Of a stretch of DNA of 64,000 nucleotides, positions 33,936 to 46,488 are shown one piece after another. Both the position numbers and the translations under genes were made by a program. Origin of the DNA: Ligustrum vulgare (Eukaryota > Streptophyta > Magnoliopsida > Lamiales > Oleaceae); contig OY743186.1 in the NCBI GenBank assembly GCA_963555705.1, forward strand, positions 37,063,241 to 37,127,240. The letters are read 5' to 3'. How positions within the stretch are numbered: position 1 is the first letter of the stretch; every line of letters begins with the position of its first letter. A model generated the notes under the pieces. It was given only the letters and a program-made list of their open reading frames with translations. It did not search any database and was not told where the DNA came from.

Positions 33936-36900
33936 TTCCATATTACTACATTCAAGCAATCAATATCATATTTATGACATGAATGTAATGCATGAATCAA
34001 TATGCATGAGTGATAATGTTTTCACTTTCTCATGTTTTTTTTCTTTCTTTATTTAAAAAGTGGTATGCATAAAAGATAAAGATGCTTCACTTTTCTCATA
34101 CTTTCTTTATCTTTTACGTTAAGGGCCTTTCCCATATTAGGGTCGTACACCGCACTCAAAAGTGCTTTCTATAGCACAAGGTCACAAGAGTGTTATTTTA
34201 CACTCGATTCATCTTCTTCTTCTTTAGAGCACTTGGCTCACGAGAAAAGGTAGCTCGAATGGGACTTACTCCCATAATAGACACTCATACTTTGGACTCA
34301 GCTTCCACGTTAAATAGGCGTCCATACACCCTAAGTGTAACCAAGATCGAAAGACATGTTGCCTACTTTAAATGGACCTTGCGTTCGTGACCTCAAATAG
34401 GGTCCCTAGGTGTACAACCTAAATAGGGACATTTTAAAGTTTCAAAATCATTTCTTGAAAACATCATTTGAAAGATTTTATACATAATCATTTATTCACA
34501 TTTTGAAAACACATACTTTGTTCTTTTATGTGAAATGATCATGCATGCATGCTTGTGATGATGAGATGAAATGCTAATCATCAAATATCATGTAAAAGAC
34601 TTTACATATCATCAATCATTTACATATGCAAACATAATATCTTATCCTTAGCTTAACACTTAAAAGATCAAGTCTTTCACTATATAAAAAAAAGTTTCCT
34701 ATGTTTAATACATAAAATCTCAACATTTAAGTTACATCCTAGAAGTTAAATTTAATCCTTAGCTTCGTCAAAATCTTAATTTTAATTTGTAGGTAATCAC
34801 AAACTTAAGAAAGTAACCCAAGCAGATTTTACATCACTTATGTCACTTTTTACTACACTTCCCATCATGTGTAATAACATAAAATACAATCAAAACCTAT
34901 AACCCGGTAGCCATAAGTTTGATATAATAAAGTCTTCAAAAATCCAATTCTAAACATCTTTGTGTCATAATTAACTCAATCAATCCCAGCAAATTTTAAT
35001 CCATATCTATGCATGTTTGAACACCTTAAATTACATAGATTGATTCTAATATATATAGCACATAACTTACAAGCTTTAGATATAACATCAAGTCATAATT
35101 CATTCCCTAAAACTTCGACAAACTTAATCTTACAATGCTTTTATAAATTCATATTCTTACCTAGTAAATAATCATCTCCAAATCTGAATTTCACACTTTA
35201 TAAGCATGTATAAGTCATGAAACTTCATCACTAAATGTCCCTAACTTCAATTCTTTCTTATACCAACACACTAACTTAAAATTAGGATTTCATATGCTAT
35301 TATACTTGACATAAAGACTTAATTTTTAAGATCATTTACACAAAATCAGCAACTTAAAACCTCATGCTAATCCTCGTCTTCACGCCGTTTCATTCTTTAA
35401 GTCAAACATCTAACTTGTAGATAAAATTCCATAAGGACTTGCTAAGGCATATTTCATTTATACATTTCATCAAACACCTAGAAAGTACTTACAATTCTAA
35501 CTTTAGTCTTGGCATAACATTCATTCAATCAATACCCATCATCATAACCAACCAAAAATAGCATAAAATACATCAAAGAGTTCATCATCAAACATAAATC
35601 AACATCCCAACTTAATATCAGCTTTAAGGTAAGATAACTCTAATTTACAGGGGTGTTTTGGGCTCATTTATATATATATAATGACAGCAACTTAGTTTTA
35701 AACAAGTTATGAAATAAGTCATTTAAAACACATCTTCTTTGCTCATAACTTTCACATAATGTCATCAACATTAAAACTTAATATTCTCATTCAAAAATCA
35801 GATTTATAGTACCAATACCTCTCATAAAACATGTAAGTTCCTTCATTTAAGTCACTGTTCGTCAACTGTTATAAACAATAATAATTGGTGTTATTTGTGC
35901 TTTCTAGATAAGATGTGTGGTTAAAAGTTGGATAAAGAAAATATTTGTGGTTAAAAAGGTAGTTTGGAATCCGTACCGATTATAACACTAGATTCCCGAA
36001 CGCAGGCTAAGTTTCAAAAATCAGCACTTAAACTTTTTGTCAATTTCAACTTCTAATGCTTCTTAGCCTCCGTCCAAACATTTCTCCACTTATAATCGTA
36101 TTAAAAAATATATCCAATGGTTATTATCATCCTTAAACATAATTCTCAACATCTAAAATATAGCACAACATCAATATCACTCAGCAAAGTCATTGTTTCT
36201 TTATTCAACATTTCATCAAACAGTTGGAAGGCATTTGTGTTCTTAACTTTCAATCTTAAACACAGTTTATCAAATCAATCATCATCAATAAGAAATATAT
36301 TAAAATCTGAAATTTAAAGATAATACTTCGACACAATATGAAAAACTTAACACAATATTGTACAAATCAAGTTTCACTCATCTCTTGAATTCTAAGGAGA
36401 AAAATCATACTTTAGAGCTCAAACTTCAAGCAAAGTTTCTCCTACTTCTTCCCCTCTCTTTCCTTTATCTTTTCCTCCTCTTTTTCTTCTCCTTTTTCCT
36501 TCAATTTTCGGCTAGAATTCTGCCCTTTCTCGGTTCCTCTCTTGCCTTCACCGAAGTTAGGAGAAAATGGTTTTAATCATTCCTAGAATCAATTATTTCA
36601 ATCATCTTGAACTTTACTAACTTCAAACTTAAGTAATCAATCAAAAATTCTTGTTTAAACCTTAAACATCAAGGAGCGATTTCTTCCTTACCTTAAGAAT
36701 CGAAGAAGATATTCAAATCCCAAGCTTAAGACCATTTTCTTCACCAAAAACCAATCAATTCCTCTCCTCTTTTCTCTCCTTCCTCGTGGCACTCTCTCCT
36801 CTCTTTTCTCTGGGTTTTGCCCACGAAAATGAAGAAGGAAAGGGGATAAGTCGTTCTATATAGAAACATACATGATAGGTTTTTCCAAACAACCCTACAC

Positions 36901-37964
36901 TTTCATATAGGTACGATTTGGTCCTTATACAATTGAAACTAAGTCCTCAAAGCTTTCTTTTCTATCATCCAAGCCCCATAACTTTTGGTAAATAATTACT
37001 TTTCACCTAAACAAGTTGATGAACATGCCCTTAAAGTAATAATATGGGAATGCCAAGTGCCTATTTTCCCATTATTTTATTAATAAAATTCCTAGATTTT
37101 TCCATCTCAAGTTGCCACATTCGGGTCAATATTTGAGGGTCAAGACGAGCTCCGCTTTGGCCAATCTTTATACCATTGTAAATTTCACACTTCAAGCTTC
37201 GTAACGGTTACACATGCAAAAAAAAAAAAGATCATTATACCGCCCGTACCGTTCATCCAAAAATGGTTGCTCGGCTGGGTTTCTACACTCGGCCAAATTT
37301 CTGGAATTTTTAGCACCTTTACCATTTCAAGCTTACAACTTCAAATCGATATTTGAAGTACTTCCCAACCTCAATCGTGCTCAAATTTAATGTCAATACA
37401 TAGATCTCAATGTGAACTACAAGGTAGTATAACATGCAAAGATATTGGATTACCATGTTGCTCGTACCATCCTCTCAAATATGGATACTCGACCACAACT
37501 CTACACTTAGAATTATTTTAAAGATTTTCAGCATTCCAACTACTTCTCAGTTCTCACAAGCAACTTTAGCTTGATTTTGAAACACTTCTCGAACTCAAAT
37601 GTATCCAAATTTGATATCAATGCTGGTATAACTTGTAATGGCTAAAGATCACTACATGATCCACAAAATGATCCTAAAGTCACATTCATCAAAATGACAA
37701 AACTATAATTAATAGGAGTTTTTAAAATTTTCAGCTTAGTCCTCAACTGTGAAATTCAATCTGATTGAATTCGAACATCGTATATAACTTTCTCTTATGC
37801 CAATTAGTCTCCAAAATTACAAGTAATGCTAATTTCTCCCATTTTCTTATAAATTTTATATCATCTTGTCTTACAAAACATGAAATTGGCTCTTTTTTAA
37901 GAAAATACTTGATTCCAACTTTCTAAATAAATTAACTCAGTTACGAAATTTTCAGGTTATTATA
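33936..37964. other. Remainder of the solo LTR, no coding signal
   Basis: AT-rich, no ORF over 72 codons with motifs. The part at 35880-36000 contains GTGTGGTTAAAAG words shared with the small hAT-like MITEs. 36420-36840 is a pyrimidine-rich block (on minus, a purine-rich leader). Confidence 0.5.
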
Positions 37965-37969
37965 ATGGT

Positions 37970-38224
37970 CATGTTTCACGGTATATGAGGTGGATAGATG
38001 GGATATCGGGAGCAAACTGGTGTGTAATGAGAAAGTTTTTACTGGCATGCTATCTTTGAGAGAAAAAATGAGTACTTGGTTTAAGCCTTTTTTCCCTCTA
38101 TTGAAATGGAGGGTTTAACAGGGGAGAGGGAAATGCGAGGGATAAGGGTATGCAATGCCTGGAAATTTCACTATTGGTCCCAAATCTATTCATATTATAG
38201 TAAATTGGTCCCCATGGTAGGTGC
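37970..38224 (-). pseudogene. Helicase 5' fragment, part B (start codon region and 5' flank), tandem unit 2
   Basis: Minus-strand ATG at 38048-38046 is followed by codons closely matching helicase residues 1-30 (MPVKTFSLHTSLLP against [14 protein letters not shown]). The 5' flank matches 19578-19757, including GGAAATGCGAGGGATAAGGG unchanged. It ends at the solo LTR. A start codon with promoter-like flank and no downstream exons makes it a truncated duplicate. Confidence 0.9.
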
Positions 38225-38873
38225 GTAGTGTGTTCATGCGTTTCAATGAAAATAAAGAATACATGTAATATGTTGGAATACTACTTAGCACGTGTGCAAG
38301 TGTACTACCAAAATCTGTTAAAAGCACGTTGCTTAAAAATGCGCCTCTTTAAGTTTTGAGGCTTTACTGGATGGGTGATCCTTGGCCTTCTTATAGCTGT
38401 TTGATCTAGCTTCTTTTGGGCTCTTCCTGACTTGCCCTATTTGGTGCTTGAACCGTCATTCTGGCTATTTCACTTTGTCATTATAACTTTTGAGTTTAGA
38501 AAGAAAAATTGGTTTCATTTCTCGAAAATCTCATTTGAGGTTTTCTGCTTCTACACCCATCTTCTTTTTTTATTTCTTTGTGAAGATCAAATGAAATCTG
38601 TTCCTTGATTATTGATAGTTGGTTGGGTTGTGGTTTGTGGTGTTCCTGCGTGAATAATAACTTTGAAAAGTAGATTGGAAGTCTAAAAGATAAGTTTGAC
38701 TTGATTTTTTTTAGTAATCTTGAACTGTCATATATCTCGTTGCCAATTTTTGCCCTATAGTGCAATATCGAGTTTTATCCACTTTTAGTGTATGCTCATT
38801 GCTCAACAGGGGAGTAGGTTATACGAACCTCGGGGCTTCAGGAAAAAAACCTCTCGTGTTGATCTTTTAATTT

Positions 38874-39637
38874 TGTAACGACCCGTGTCCCACTTAACAG
38901 GCTATCCCCGACGTTAAATGACGGCGTAATGTCCCCACTATACCAACTCGAGTCTTTTCAACATATTTTGTCCTCACTCGCACGCTCCCTGAGAAAACTT
39001 CACAAGAGGTCACCCATCTTAGAATTTCTCCAAGCCAATCACACTTAGCTGTGGAGTTTCTTATTATGGACTTCCGAAAAAGAAGGTGCACATTTTGGTA
39101 TGAGTAGTACTTATCATTTCTTTTAAGCTTTCTTGGTCGGGGTATTACAATCACCCCTGTTAGACTTGTGACGTCATCATTACGCTTAAACCATTTGAGG
39201 ATCCATCGCCAATCGTTTGGGATTCTAGAGGTGGCTCATAGGGGTTCAAGAGGTGGCTCCTACGGGTTCAAGAGGTGGCTCCCGCCTTATGACATAGCAC
39301 TTTGTCTCACATAGCACCTAATTCCCAATTTTCGGCGGTGGCCGGCTGGCTCTGATACCATATGTAACGACCCGGGTCTCACTTAACGGCTGTCCCGACC
39401 GTTAGATGACGGCGTACTGTCCCCACTGTACCAACACGAGTCTTTTCAATATACATTGTCCTCATTCGCACGCTCCCCGAGAAAACTTCCCAGGAAGTCA
39501 CCCATCCTAGAATTTTTCCAAGCCAAGTACGCTTAACTGTGAAGTTTCTAATGATGGACTTCTGGAAAAGAAGGTGTACCTTTTGGCATGAGTAGTACAT
39601 ATCATTTCTTTTAAACTTTCTTGGTCGGGGTATTACA
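38874..39637 (-). mobile_element. Cassandra TRIM retrotransposon (764 bp)
   Basis: Two LTRs of ~275 bp (38874-39149 and 39363-39637) flank a 213-bp non-coding interior. Target duplication AATTT (38869-38873, 39638-39642). On the minus strand each LTR runs TGTAATACCCCG...CGGGTCGTTACA. A primer-binding site TGGTATCAGAGCC (39346-39358), complementary to initiator tRNA-Met, follows the 5' LTR. The LTRs contain 5S rRNA sequence, which defines Cassandra among terminal-repeat retrotransposons in miniature. It has no ORF and must be moved in trans. Confidence 0.9.
39485..39560 (-). other. 5S rRNA-derived segment in the right Cassandra LTR
   Basis: Minus strand shows CACAGTTAAGCGTACTTGG and CTAGGATGGGTGACTTCCTG, near-identical to the 3' half of plant 5S rRNA where the pol III internal promoter lies. 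The left LTR (38998-39065) carries a more diverged copy (CAGCTAAGTGTGATTGG). Not a functional 5S gene, because flanking 5S parts are degenerate. Confidence 0.88.
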
Positions 39638-40085
39638 AATTTTCTCTAAGTTATTTTGAGTTTATGGTTAGATTTGACCGATTTATTATGTTTTTGGGCA
39701 TTTCAGTGGTATCAGTGCTTGGATCTGTGAATCTTCTACCTAATCCTTCAAGGAAATCATAGATCTGCTACAAATCTGAAATTGGAACTTCGTATTGAAG
39801 TAAAACTCAAAAAATTGGGTTTCTATAACTCGCTTCGTGAGATCTTTCTGATTTTATATCTTTAAGTAATTTTACTTAAATTTATATGTTCTTGGATTTT
39901 TTTCCCTTGGTATTCTATACACAAAATACCCCATGGACACTAATCTTTGTCCAAAGGCTCCTGTGAGACCTTGAAGATCTGAGATAAATCCAGTACGAGT
40001 GTGTATCTAGAGAATCTTAAAGGAGAAAATCAAAAGAACCAACATCGTCGTCTTTATTTTCTTTTTTATACTTCATACGCGTGTT

Positions 40086-40906
40086 CTATTTTACTCAAAC
40101 TTGTGAAGAAATTGCAACTTGAGGAAATTACTCTCATCCCTACATTTAAGTTTCTTAATTCAAAAATCAGATTTAATACATTTTTATTCATAATTCAGGT
40201 GATAATTCAATAACTATTAATATTATAATAACTATATCACAAAATGAAAACAAATATTTAATCTATCATATCACACCTCAAACCCTAATTCTCCTTATTT
40301 TACACTATTTCTTTCAATCTCATTTTTGGCTCTCTCTTCAACCAAAAAAATTCTAACCACCTCCGGCGACAGCAGCTCCATCGCGCCGAGTAACCTCCGA
40401 CTTCAGTGCTACATCGATGACAACCATCGATTGCAGTGCCACCGCACCTAGCAATCGTAGATAGCGCTACAACAGTGTTGGGCTGTGCAGTAGATCGAAG
40501 CAATGATCGACGAGCAACGCTACAACAATGGCCCGATCTGCAACGAGGTCTGCTTGATGTGTAAATTGCAACGATTTCGTAGTCGACGAGGGCTGCTGCT
40601 ACACATCTTTAGTGACGGTGCTGCACCACTGCCTCTTTTTCTCAGATCTATTTATATTTCCATTTATTGGAAAAGTTTTGTTGGTGGAGGTGATGGTGAG
40701 GTTATGGTGGCTGTCGTGTTGGAACGGTGTAGCTGCTGGTTGTGTTGTGGTAGAGAAAATCGGTGGTGTTGCCGGTAGTGGTCGGGTGGTCGCGATGGTT
40801 GTTTTTTTTTTTTTTAGGCTTCGTTCGTGGCGACTGCATTAAGACAATGGCAGTGGCGTTAATATGGTGGCCATGGTAGAGACGATGTTGTTACAGTTAC
40901 AGTAAG
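40086..40906. other. Host DNA left of the gypsy element; GC-rich block without recognised gene
   Basis: 40260-40900 is GC-rich with many CpG and GGTGGTG-type words. It could be the edge of a gene or repeat, but no ORF here shows a motif. The sequence continues on the far side of the gypsy insertion at 51462 (GTTATGGGGGTGCC). Confidence 0.35.
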
Positions 40907-43379
40907 TGTAACGCCCCGAGTTCCGTGGAGCCCGGAACGTCACTTTTCTAAATTTTCGAATACACTTTATTGCGGAAATATGACTAAATATTAAATATCA
41001 CGTTTAATAAATCAAAGTTTAGCGATAATTCAATCTAAATGGAATAATTCTTACAAACTTATTAAAATGGAAATTCATGATAAAATGAAATTGTTTATTT
41101 CGAAATCCACGACTTTCAAAAATGATATCCAAAATTTTTTTCTTCGCCATTGCCCATCACTCGCCACCGTCGCCGAAATCTGCAAAATTGTTAAAACCAC
41201 GGGGTGAGCATTTCAAAATGAAATACTCAGTAGACTCAACTCCAATAATTAATCTAAAAGATAATTGGACAAGTAATCATGCAAATAATGTAGTGACGTT
41301 CTTTTCTTATTCATAGGCATCACATAGTGAACGCAAATGAACCATTCTTTTCTTAAATCATGCTAGCAGATAGGTTATGACGTGCATAACATAAATTCTC
41401 AAATTTATCTCATACGAGATATTCTTTTCTTTTCTCATGCAATTAAGCATACAATATCACACAAATCCACATAATCACGTGCAATTATAATATAAATCAA
41501 TTAGTGGGGGCGAGTCTACCTTTAAATGTTACGAGTTCTCAAAAATTGGAGCGGGATTAACACGTCAGCTTCTCAAATCACCAACTGCTTCGTCTAGCCA
41601 AAAAGTAAATTAATTTAATTAGTATTTTAGAAATTTAAAGTCTTAAGTGATAAAATAAAATCTTATGGTTAAATTGAAAATTAAAGAAATTGAAAGGTTT
41701 AGGACTGAAATAGTCATTTTACGAAAATAAGGGCTGATTTGTAAATTATAAAAACATTTAAAACTAAATTGAAATCATTTTAGACAAGAGGACTGAAATT
41801 AATAGGTTTTTGAATTACAAAGGGCTGAATTGAATATACTTCAAAACTTGGGGATGAAAAGGAAATTTGCAAAAACTTAAACTAAATAAAATAAAATTAA
41901 AATCTCATTTCTCTCTCAAATCTTCAGGATCGAAAGAGAGAGAGTAGAGTGGCCGAGAGAGACGATGGGGAAAGGAGGGGGATCCGCCCCTTCTCCGCTG
42001 CCATCCCGCCGGCGCTAGGCGGCCGGCGCTAGCGCCACCTTAGGGTGGTGGTTCTTGTGTATGGTAAGGATGGGTTTGGGGTGTGAAAATGAGACCAAAC
42101 CGAGGCTTGGTGGTTCGACTCTTTAGGTGATTTCCGGCGAAGAACTCCGGTAAAGTTTGAGGTATGTTTATGAGTTTGCTTGATTCTTTGTTTTTCTTGG
42201 TGTTTGGGTTGATTTGGGACAAAAATGGTGTGGATCGAGGTTGGGTAGTGGCTGATTCGGTGCGGTGAATGATGGTGGCCGATCATGATGTGTTGGTTGT
42301 GGAAATTTGGGTTTGTTTGGGATTTGATGATGGTGTTGTATTGTTGGATTGGTTTGGGAATGCAGTGACGATGGCTGTGAGGTGTTCAGCAATGCAGAAA
42401 AATTATTACCAGTAATGTCGTTTGGCCTGGGTGAGCTCGTGTGGAAATGAAGAATGGGGTATGTTATTTTAGCTGCTTTTTCTGAATTTGGTAGGATGAG
42501 GAAGCCTGTTGATTGAGGAAGAAATGCAGGGATTGAAATCACTGAATGCAGAATTGAGGGAGTTGAGGTAGCCTGCTGATTGAGGAAGTAATGCAGGAAT
42601 GCAGTAGGATGGCATGGTCGTTAAGGAAAAAAGGGAGAGAATTAGGGAGTGCAGTTGGAAAGGGGGTGGAATTATTGGAATTAAGGATCCTCACTGGAAT
42701 GCTGGAGATTGAAGTCTGAAAAAAAAAAAGAAGATTGTTGGCATTCGTTTGATTGGAAGAATTGTAGGGAGCTGGACGCAGAATTGAGGGCTGAAAGAGG
42801 TGATGTAGGTTTGGACAGTTGCAAGCATAATCTCTTGATTGAGGCTGAATTGCAGGATTGCAGTAGGATGGCCATGGTTATTAAGGAAGAGAGGGAGAGA
42901 ATTAGGGAGTTTGAAATCTGAACATGGAAAGATGGCTTGCTGAAGTTGGTAACATGCCGAGGATGATAAATGTGATTTAGGGAAGAGAGGGAGAGGATTA
43001 GGGATGTGAAGGATGGAAGTCTTGCAGATAGGTGTGGATATAAACGTGTGTGAATTCTCTTTAAGAGGGGAAAGTGTCTGAATTGTGGTTTTAAAAATGG
43101 AAAACAGAGGCTGAACTTTAATTGGTTGATAATAAAATAAAATTTTGATCTTGGGCTTTAAAATCGTTAAATTTTTGAATTAAAATTTAAAACGGTGACG
43201 TTGGGATATTTTGAGTAAAATTCTGAAGTTTGAATATTATGAAAATTAATTTAATCTCATTTATAATTTGGCTAGACGACTACTTTTTTTTTTTATTAAA
43301 TTGGAGAAGTCGTAGCGACGCGCATTTAAAGTTTTAAAACATTTTATTTAAAAAGAAATTAAAATTCCCGGTCGCTACA
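40907..43379 (-). repeat. 3' LTR of the chromovirus
   Basis: On the minus strand TGTAGCGACCGGGAA...GGGCGTTACA. It contains internal partial repeats (two versions of GCAGTAGGATGGC...GGGAGAGAATTAGG, at about 42598 and 42857). ORFs at 42029-42542 occur identically in the other LTR and look incidental. Confidence 0.95.
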
Positions 43380-45174
43380 ACCCTACCACCTTAAAATAAT
43401 TTCGTCCTCGAAATTTAAAACTTACTCGATCTAAAATATCTGGATACTTGGCCAGAATTTCTTCTTCTTTTTCCCATGTAGCCTCATCGCTACTATGTCT
43501 ACCCCACTGGACTTTGACTAGAGAAATTTCTTTATTTCTTAAGACATGGACTTTTCTATCAATGATGCACATGGGTGCTTCTTCATAATAGAGATTTTTC
43601 TGAATCGGGACTGACTGAAAGTTTACCACGTGACTGGGATCGTGAACGTATTTTCTCAATAGAGAGATGTGAAAAACATTGTGTATAGCCGAGAGCTCGG
43701 GTGGCAATGCTAGACGATAAGCCACACTACCTACTTTCTCCAATATTTCAAAAGGTCCGATAAACCGAGGCCTTAATTTCCCTTTCTTGCCAAAACGAAT
43801 AGTGCCCTTCATAGGGGAGATTTTCAAAAATACTTTCTCTCCAATCTCGAACTCCAAGTCTTTTCTTCTCTGATCAGCATAACTCTTCTGTCTGTCCTGG
43901 GCAGCTTTAATTCGCAATCTGATCTTCTCGATAGCCCCTACAGTCTTTTCAATTAATTCAGGACCCAATAACTTCCTCTCGCCAACCTTATCCCAATATA
44001 CCGGCGATCGACATCTTCGCCCATACAGTGCTTCATACGGTGCCATACCAATGGTAGCCTGAAAACTGTTATTGTAAGAAAACTCTACCAATGGCAGGTG
44101 AGCTTCCCAATTGCCGCTTAAGTCCAGTACACAGGCTCTAAGCATATCCTCTAAGGTCTGAATGGTGCGTTCAGACTGTCCGTCCGTCTGCGGGTGGTAA
44201 GCGGTACTAAAATTTAATTTAGTCCCCATAGCCGTGTGTAAGCTCTTCCAAAATCTCGAAGTGAATCTCGGATCCCTATCTGAAATAATAGACGCTGGAA
44301 TCCTGTGAAGTCGAACGATCTCCTTTATATAAATTTGGGCCAAGTGATCTATACTGAGAGTCATCCGCACTGGAAGAAAATGGGCTGACTTTGTAAGTCG
44401 GTCCACAATAACCCAAATGGCGTCATGTCCCCTCACTGTTCTTGGTAAGCCTGTTACGAAATCTATGGAAATCTTCTCCCATTTCCATTCCGGAATGTCT
44501 AAAGGTTTTAGTAATCTTGACGGTCTCTGATGTTCAGCCTTGACTTGCTGACAGGTCATGCATCGTGAGACAAACTTAGCGATGCATCCCTTCATATTCC
44601 TCCACCAGAATGTAGTACGCAAATCTCGGTACATTTTTGTTCCTCCTGGATGAGCTGCATATGGAGCTGAGTGGGCTTCCCTCAATATTTCATTCCTAAT
44701 CTGATCATCCTTCGGTACACACAGGCGACCCTTGAATAATAGTGCATTATCGCTTCCGATTTCAAAATCTGCTCTCTTGCCAGTTCCAACTTCGGCTTTG
44801 ATCTTTTCCAAAAACTTATCGCTTTCCTGAGCCATCACAATTCTGTTTCTCAAATCTGGCTTCACTGTCAAATTTGTCAATCGGCTAAAACTTTGGATTC
44901 CTTTGTTTCTCACTTCGATTCTCAAGTTCTGAAAATCCCGAATCAACTGTTCTTGTACTGTTCCCAAAGCTGATAATTGACCCACATCTTTCCTGCTTAG
45001 TGCATCTGCAACCTTATTAGCCTTACCCGGGTGGTAAAGAATAGTACAATCATAATCCTTCACCAGTTCCGACCATCGACGTTGTCTCATGTTCACTTCC
45101 TTCTGAGTGAAGAAATACTTGAGACTCTTATGGTCGGTGTAAATCTCGCATTTACTCCCATATAGGTAATGTCG
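43375..45174 (-). CDS. Chromovirus pol, part 3: RNase H end, integrase, chromodomain
   Basis: Same frame as the preceding RT/RNase H part, after a TAG at 45177-45175 where the family has Trp (HALKIW-RHYLYG). Contains the end of RNase H ([20 protein letters not shown]), integrase zinc site ([11 protein letters not shown] with CMTCQQ), DDE core ([44 protein letters not shown]) and a C-terminal chromodomain ([27 protein letters not shown]). Chromodomains guide integration toward modified histones in this clade. The stop codon lies five bases inside the 3' LTR, so coding region, PPT and LTR overlap. Confidence 0.9.
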   Translation of the reverse strand, partial: RHYLYGSKCEIYTDHKSLKYFFTQKEVNMRQRRWSELVKDYDCTILYHPGKANKVADALSRKDVGQLSALGTVQEQLIRDFQNLRIEVRNKGIQSFSRLTNLTVKPDLRNRIVMAQESDKFLEKIKAEVGTGKRADFEIGSDNALLFKGRLCVPKDDQIRNEILREAHSAPYAAHPGGTKMYRDLRTTFWWRNMKGCIAKFVSRCMTCQQVKAEHQRPSRLLKPLDIPEWKWEKISIDFVTGLPRTVRGHDAIWVIVDRLTKSAHFLPVRMTLSIDHLAQIYIKEIVRLHRIPASIISDRDPRFTSRFWKSLHTAMGTKLNFSTAYHPQTDGQSERTIQTLEDMLRACVLDLSGNWEAHLPLVEFSYNNSFQATIGMAPYEALYGRRCRSPVYWDKVGERKLLGPELIEKTVGAIEKIRLRIKAAQDRQKSYADQRRKDLEFEIGEKVFLKISPMKGTIRFGKKGKLRPRFIGPFEILEKVGSVAYRLALPPELSAIHNVFHISLLRKYVHDPSHVVNFQSVPIQKNLYYEEAPMCIIDRKVHVLRNKEISLVKVQWGRHSSDEATWEKEEEILAKYPDILDRVSFKFRGRNYFKVVGL

Positions 45175-45924
45175 CTAAATCTTAAGAGCATGTACAACAG
45201 CTGCCAGTTCTAGATCATGCGTCGGATAGTTTTTCTCGTATGGCTTCAACTGTCTCGAAGCATAGGCAATTACTTTACCTTTTTGCATAAGCACACATCC
45301 TAAACCATGTTTCGAGGCATCACTGTATATCACAAAATCCTTGGATCCATCCGGCACTGTTAACACTGGAGCTGAAACCAGTCTATTCTTCAATTCCTGG
45401 AAGCTTCGTTCACACTGCTCTGTCCACTGGAATTTTACACCCTTCCGTGTCAACTGAGTCATGGGACCCGCTATCTTAGAGAAACCCTCTATAAATCGTC
45501 GGTAATATCCAGCTAGTCCCAAAAAGCTTCTCACATCACCTGCATTCGCTGGCGTAGTCCAATTACTCACTGTCTCCACCTTTGACGGATCAACTTCGAT
45601 GCCATTGTTTGTGACAATATGACCCAGAAAGCCTATCTTCTCAAGCCAAAATTCACATTTCTTAAATTTGGCATATAACTTTTCTGCCCGTAGCGTCTCC
45701 AACACAATCCTCAAATGTTCCGAATGCTGTTGTGAATCTTTGGAATAGACCAGAATATCGTCAATGAAGACAATGACGAACTTATCCAAGTACTGATGGA
45801 AAACCCGGTTCATCAAGTCCATAAATACTGCCGGTGCGTTCGTAAGACCGAATGGCATCACCGTGAACTCATAGTGTCCATATCGAGTCCTAAACGCTGT
45901 CTTTTGTATATCCGTAGGCTTGAT
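45175..45924 (-). CDS. Chromovirus pol, part 2: reverse transcriptase palm/RNase H
   Basis: Continues in frame after the TAG at 45927-45925. Contains [20 protein letters not shown], the catalytic FIDDILVYS (FIDD variant of YxDD), [11 protein letters not shown], and the start of RNase H ([35 protein letters not shown]). It ends at the TAG replacing Trp. Reverse transcriptase activity would be lost without read-through. Confidence 0.9.
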   Translation of the reverse strand: MKPTDIQKTAFRTRYGHYEFTVMPFGLTNAPAVFMDLMNRVFHQYLDKFVIVFIDDILVYSKDSQQHSEHLRIVLETLRAEKLYAKFKKCEFWLEKIGFLGHIVTNNGIEVDPSKVETVSNWTTPANAGDVRSFLGLAGYYRRFIEGFSKIAGPMTQLTRKGVKFQWTEQCERSFQELKNRLVSAPVLTVPDGSKDFVIYSDASKHGLGCVLMQKGKVIAYASRQLKPYEKNYPTHDLELAAVVHALKI

Positions 45925-46488
45925 CTACAATTGATGGTAACCGGACCTTAAGTCCATCTTTGAAAATACCGCAGCTCCTTTTAATTGATCAAACAAATCT
46001 TCGATTCTGGGCAGGGGGTACTTATTCTTTATCGTCAACTTGTTCAATTCCCGATAGTCAATGCACATTCTCATACTGCCATCCTTCTTTTTCACAAATA
46101 GCACAGGTGCTCCCCACGGGGACACACTTGGCCTGATAAAGCCCTTCTCTAGCAGTTCTTCCAGTTGGACTTTCAATTCTTGTAATTCTTTCGGTGCCAT
46201 ACGATACGGGGCTTTCGAAACAGGGGCAGCTCCTGGCACCAAGTCAATAGCAAATTCCACTTGCCTATCAGGCGGAGTACCAGATAGGTCTTCTGGAAAT
46301 ACATCTTGAAAGTCACACACAACTGGCACAGACTCCAATTTGATTTCCTTGGCAGGTTTTCCTTGGAGATTAACCAGATAAATTTGACAGTTTCCCTTGG
46401 CAATTAGCTTTTCAGCTTGCATAGCCGAGATAAGGCGAGGAAGTGCTTTAACCTTCGAACCAAAAAAATCTGAACACCTCATCCCCAT
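45925..46488 (-). CDS. Chromovirus pol, part 1: linker and reverse transcriptase fingers
   Basis: Contains [65 protein letters not shown] and [13 protein letters not shown], followed by TAG where Arg is usual. It is one base out of frame with the protease part: a run of seven T at about 46467 (on + AAAAAAA) where six would keep the frame. Confidence 0.9.
   Translation of the reverse strand: MGMRCSDFFGSKVKALPRLISAMQAEKLIAKGNCQIYLVNLQGKPAKEIKLESVPVVCDFQDVFPEDLSGTPPDRQVEFAIDLVPGAAPVSKAPYRMAPKELQELKVQLEELLEKGFIRPSVSPWGAPVLFVKKKDGSMRMCIDYRELNKLTIKNKYPLPRIEDLFDQLKGAAVFSKMDLRSGYHQL

Larger units (their letters stand above)
31784..37964 (-). mobile_element. Solo LTR of a large Ty3/gypsy element (with nested Pack-MULE)
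   Basis: It interrupts the helicase-derived duplicate. The 5-bp target duplication ATGGT is at 31779-31783 and 37965-37969, and the intact sequence is seen in the parental gene. On the minus strand it begins TATAATAACCTG (probably from TGTAATAACC) and ends GGTCGTGACA, typical of plant gypsy LTRs. I find no internal second LTR, PBS, PPT or pol. Without the nested element it is about 4.85 kb, very long for an LTR but within the range recalled for Del/Tekay-like elements. A TATA-like CTATATAG near 36860 followed by a purine-rich leader fits a minus-strand LTR promoter. A LARD or an unknown element is the alternative. Confidence 0.6.
38225..40085. repeat. Tandem duplication unit 2, upstream part (interrupted by Cassandra)
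   Basis: Matches 30542-31672. The insertion point of the Cassandra element is intact in unit 1 (CTTTTAATTTACTGTAAG). The last shared words are ACTTCATACGC at 40068-40080; beyond that the units diverge. Confidence 0.85.

Noticed and set aside
39485..39560. Functional 5S rRNA gene
   Set aside because: Only part of 5S is preserved, and it sits in the LTR of a retroelement with a primer-binding site and target duplication.
40300..40842. Possible gene left of the chromovirus
   Set aside because: GC-rich, but the frames are short, overlapping and compositionally biased (Cys/Trp/Val); no domain could be recognised.
42029..42542. ORFs on the minus strand in the chromovirus LTR (repeated at 50106-50619)
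   Set aside because: They lie wholly within LTRs, have low-complexity His/Pro/Thr composition and no motif. Identity in both LTRs follows from the recent LTR duplication.
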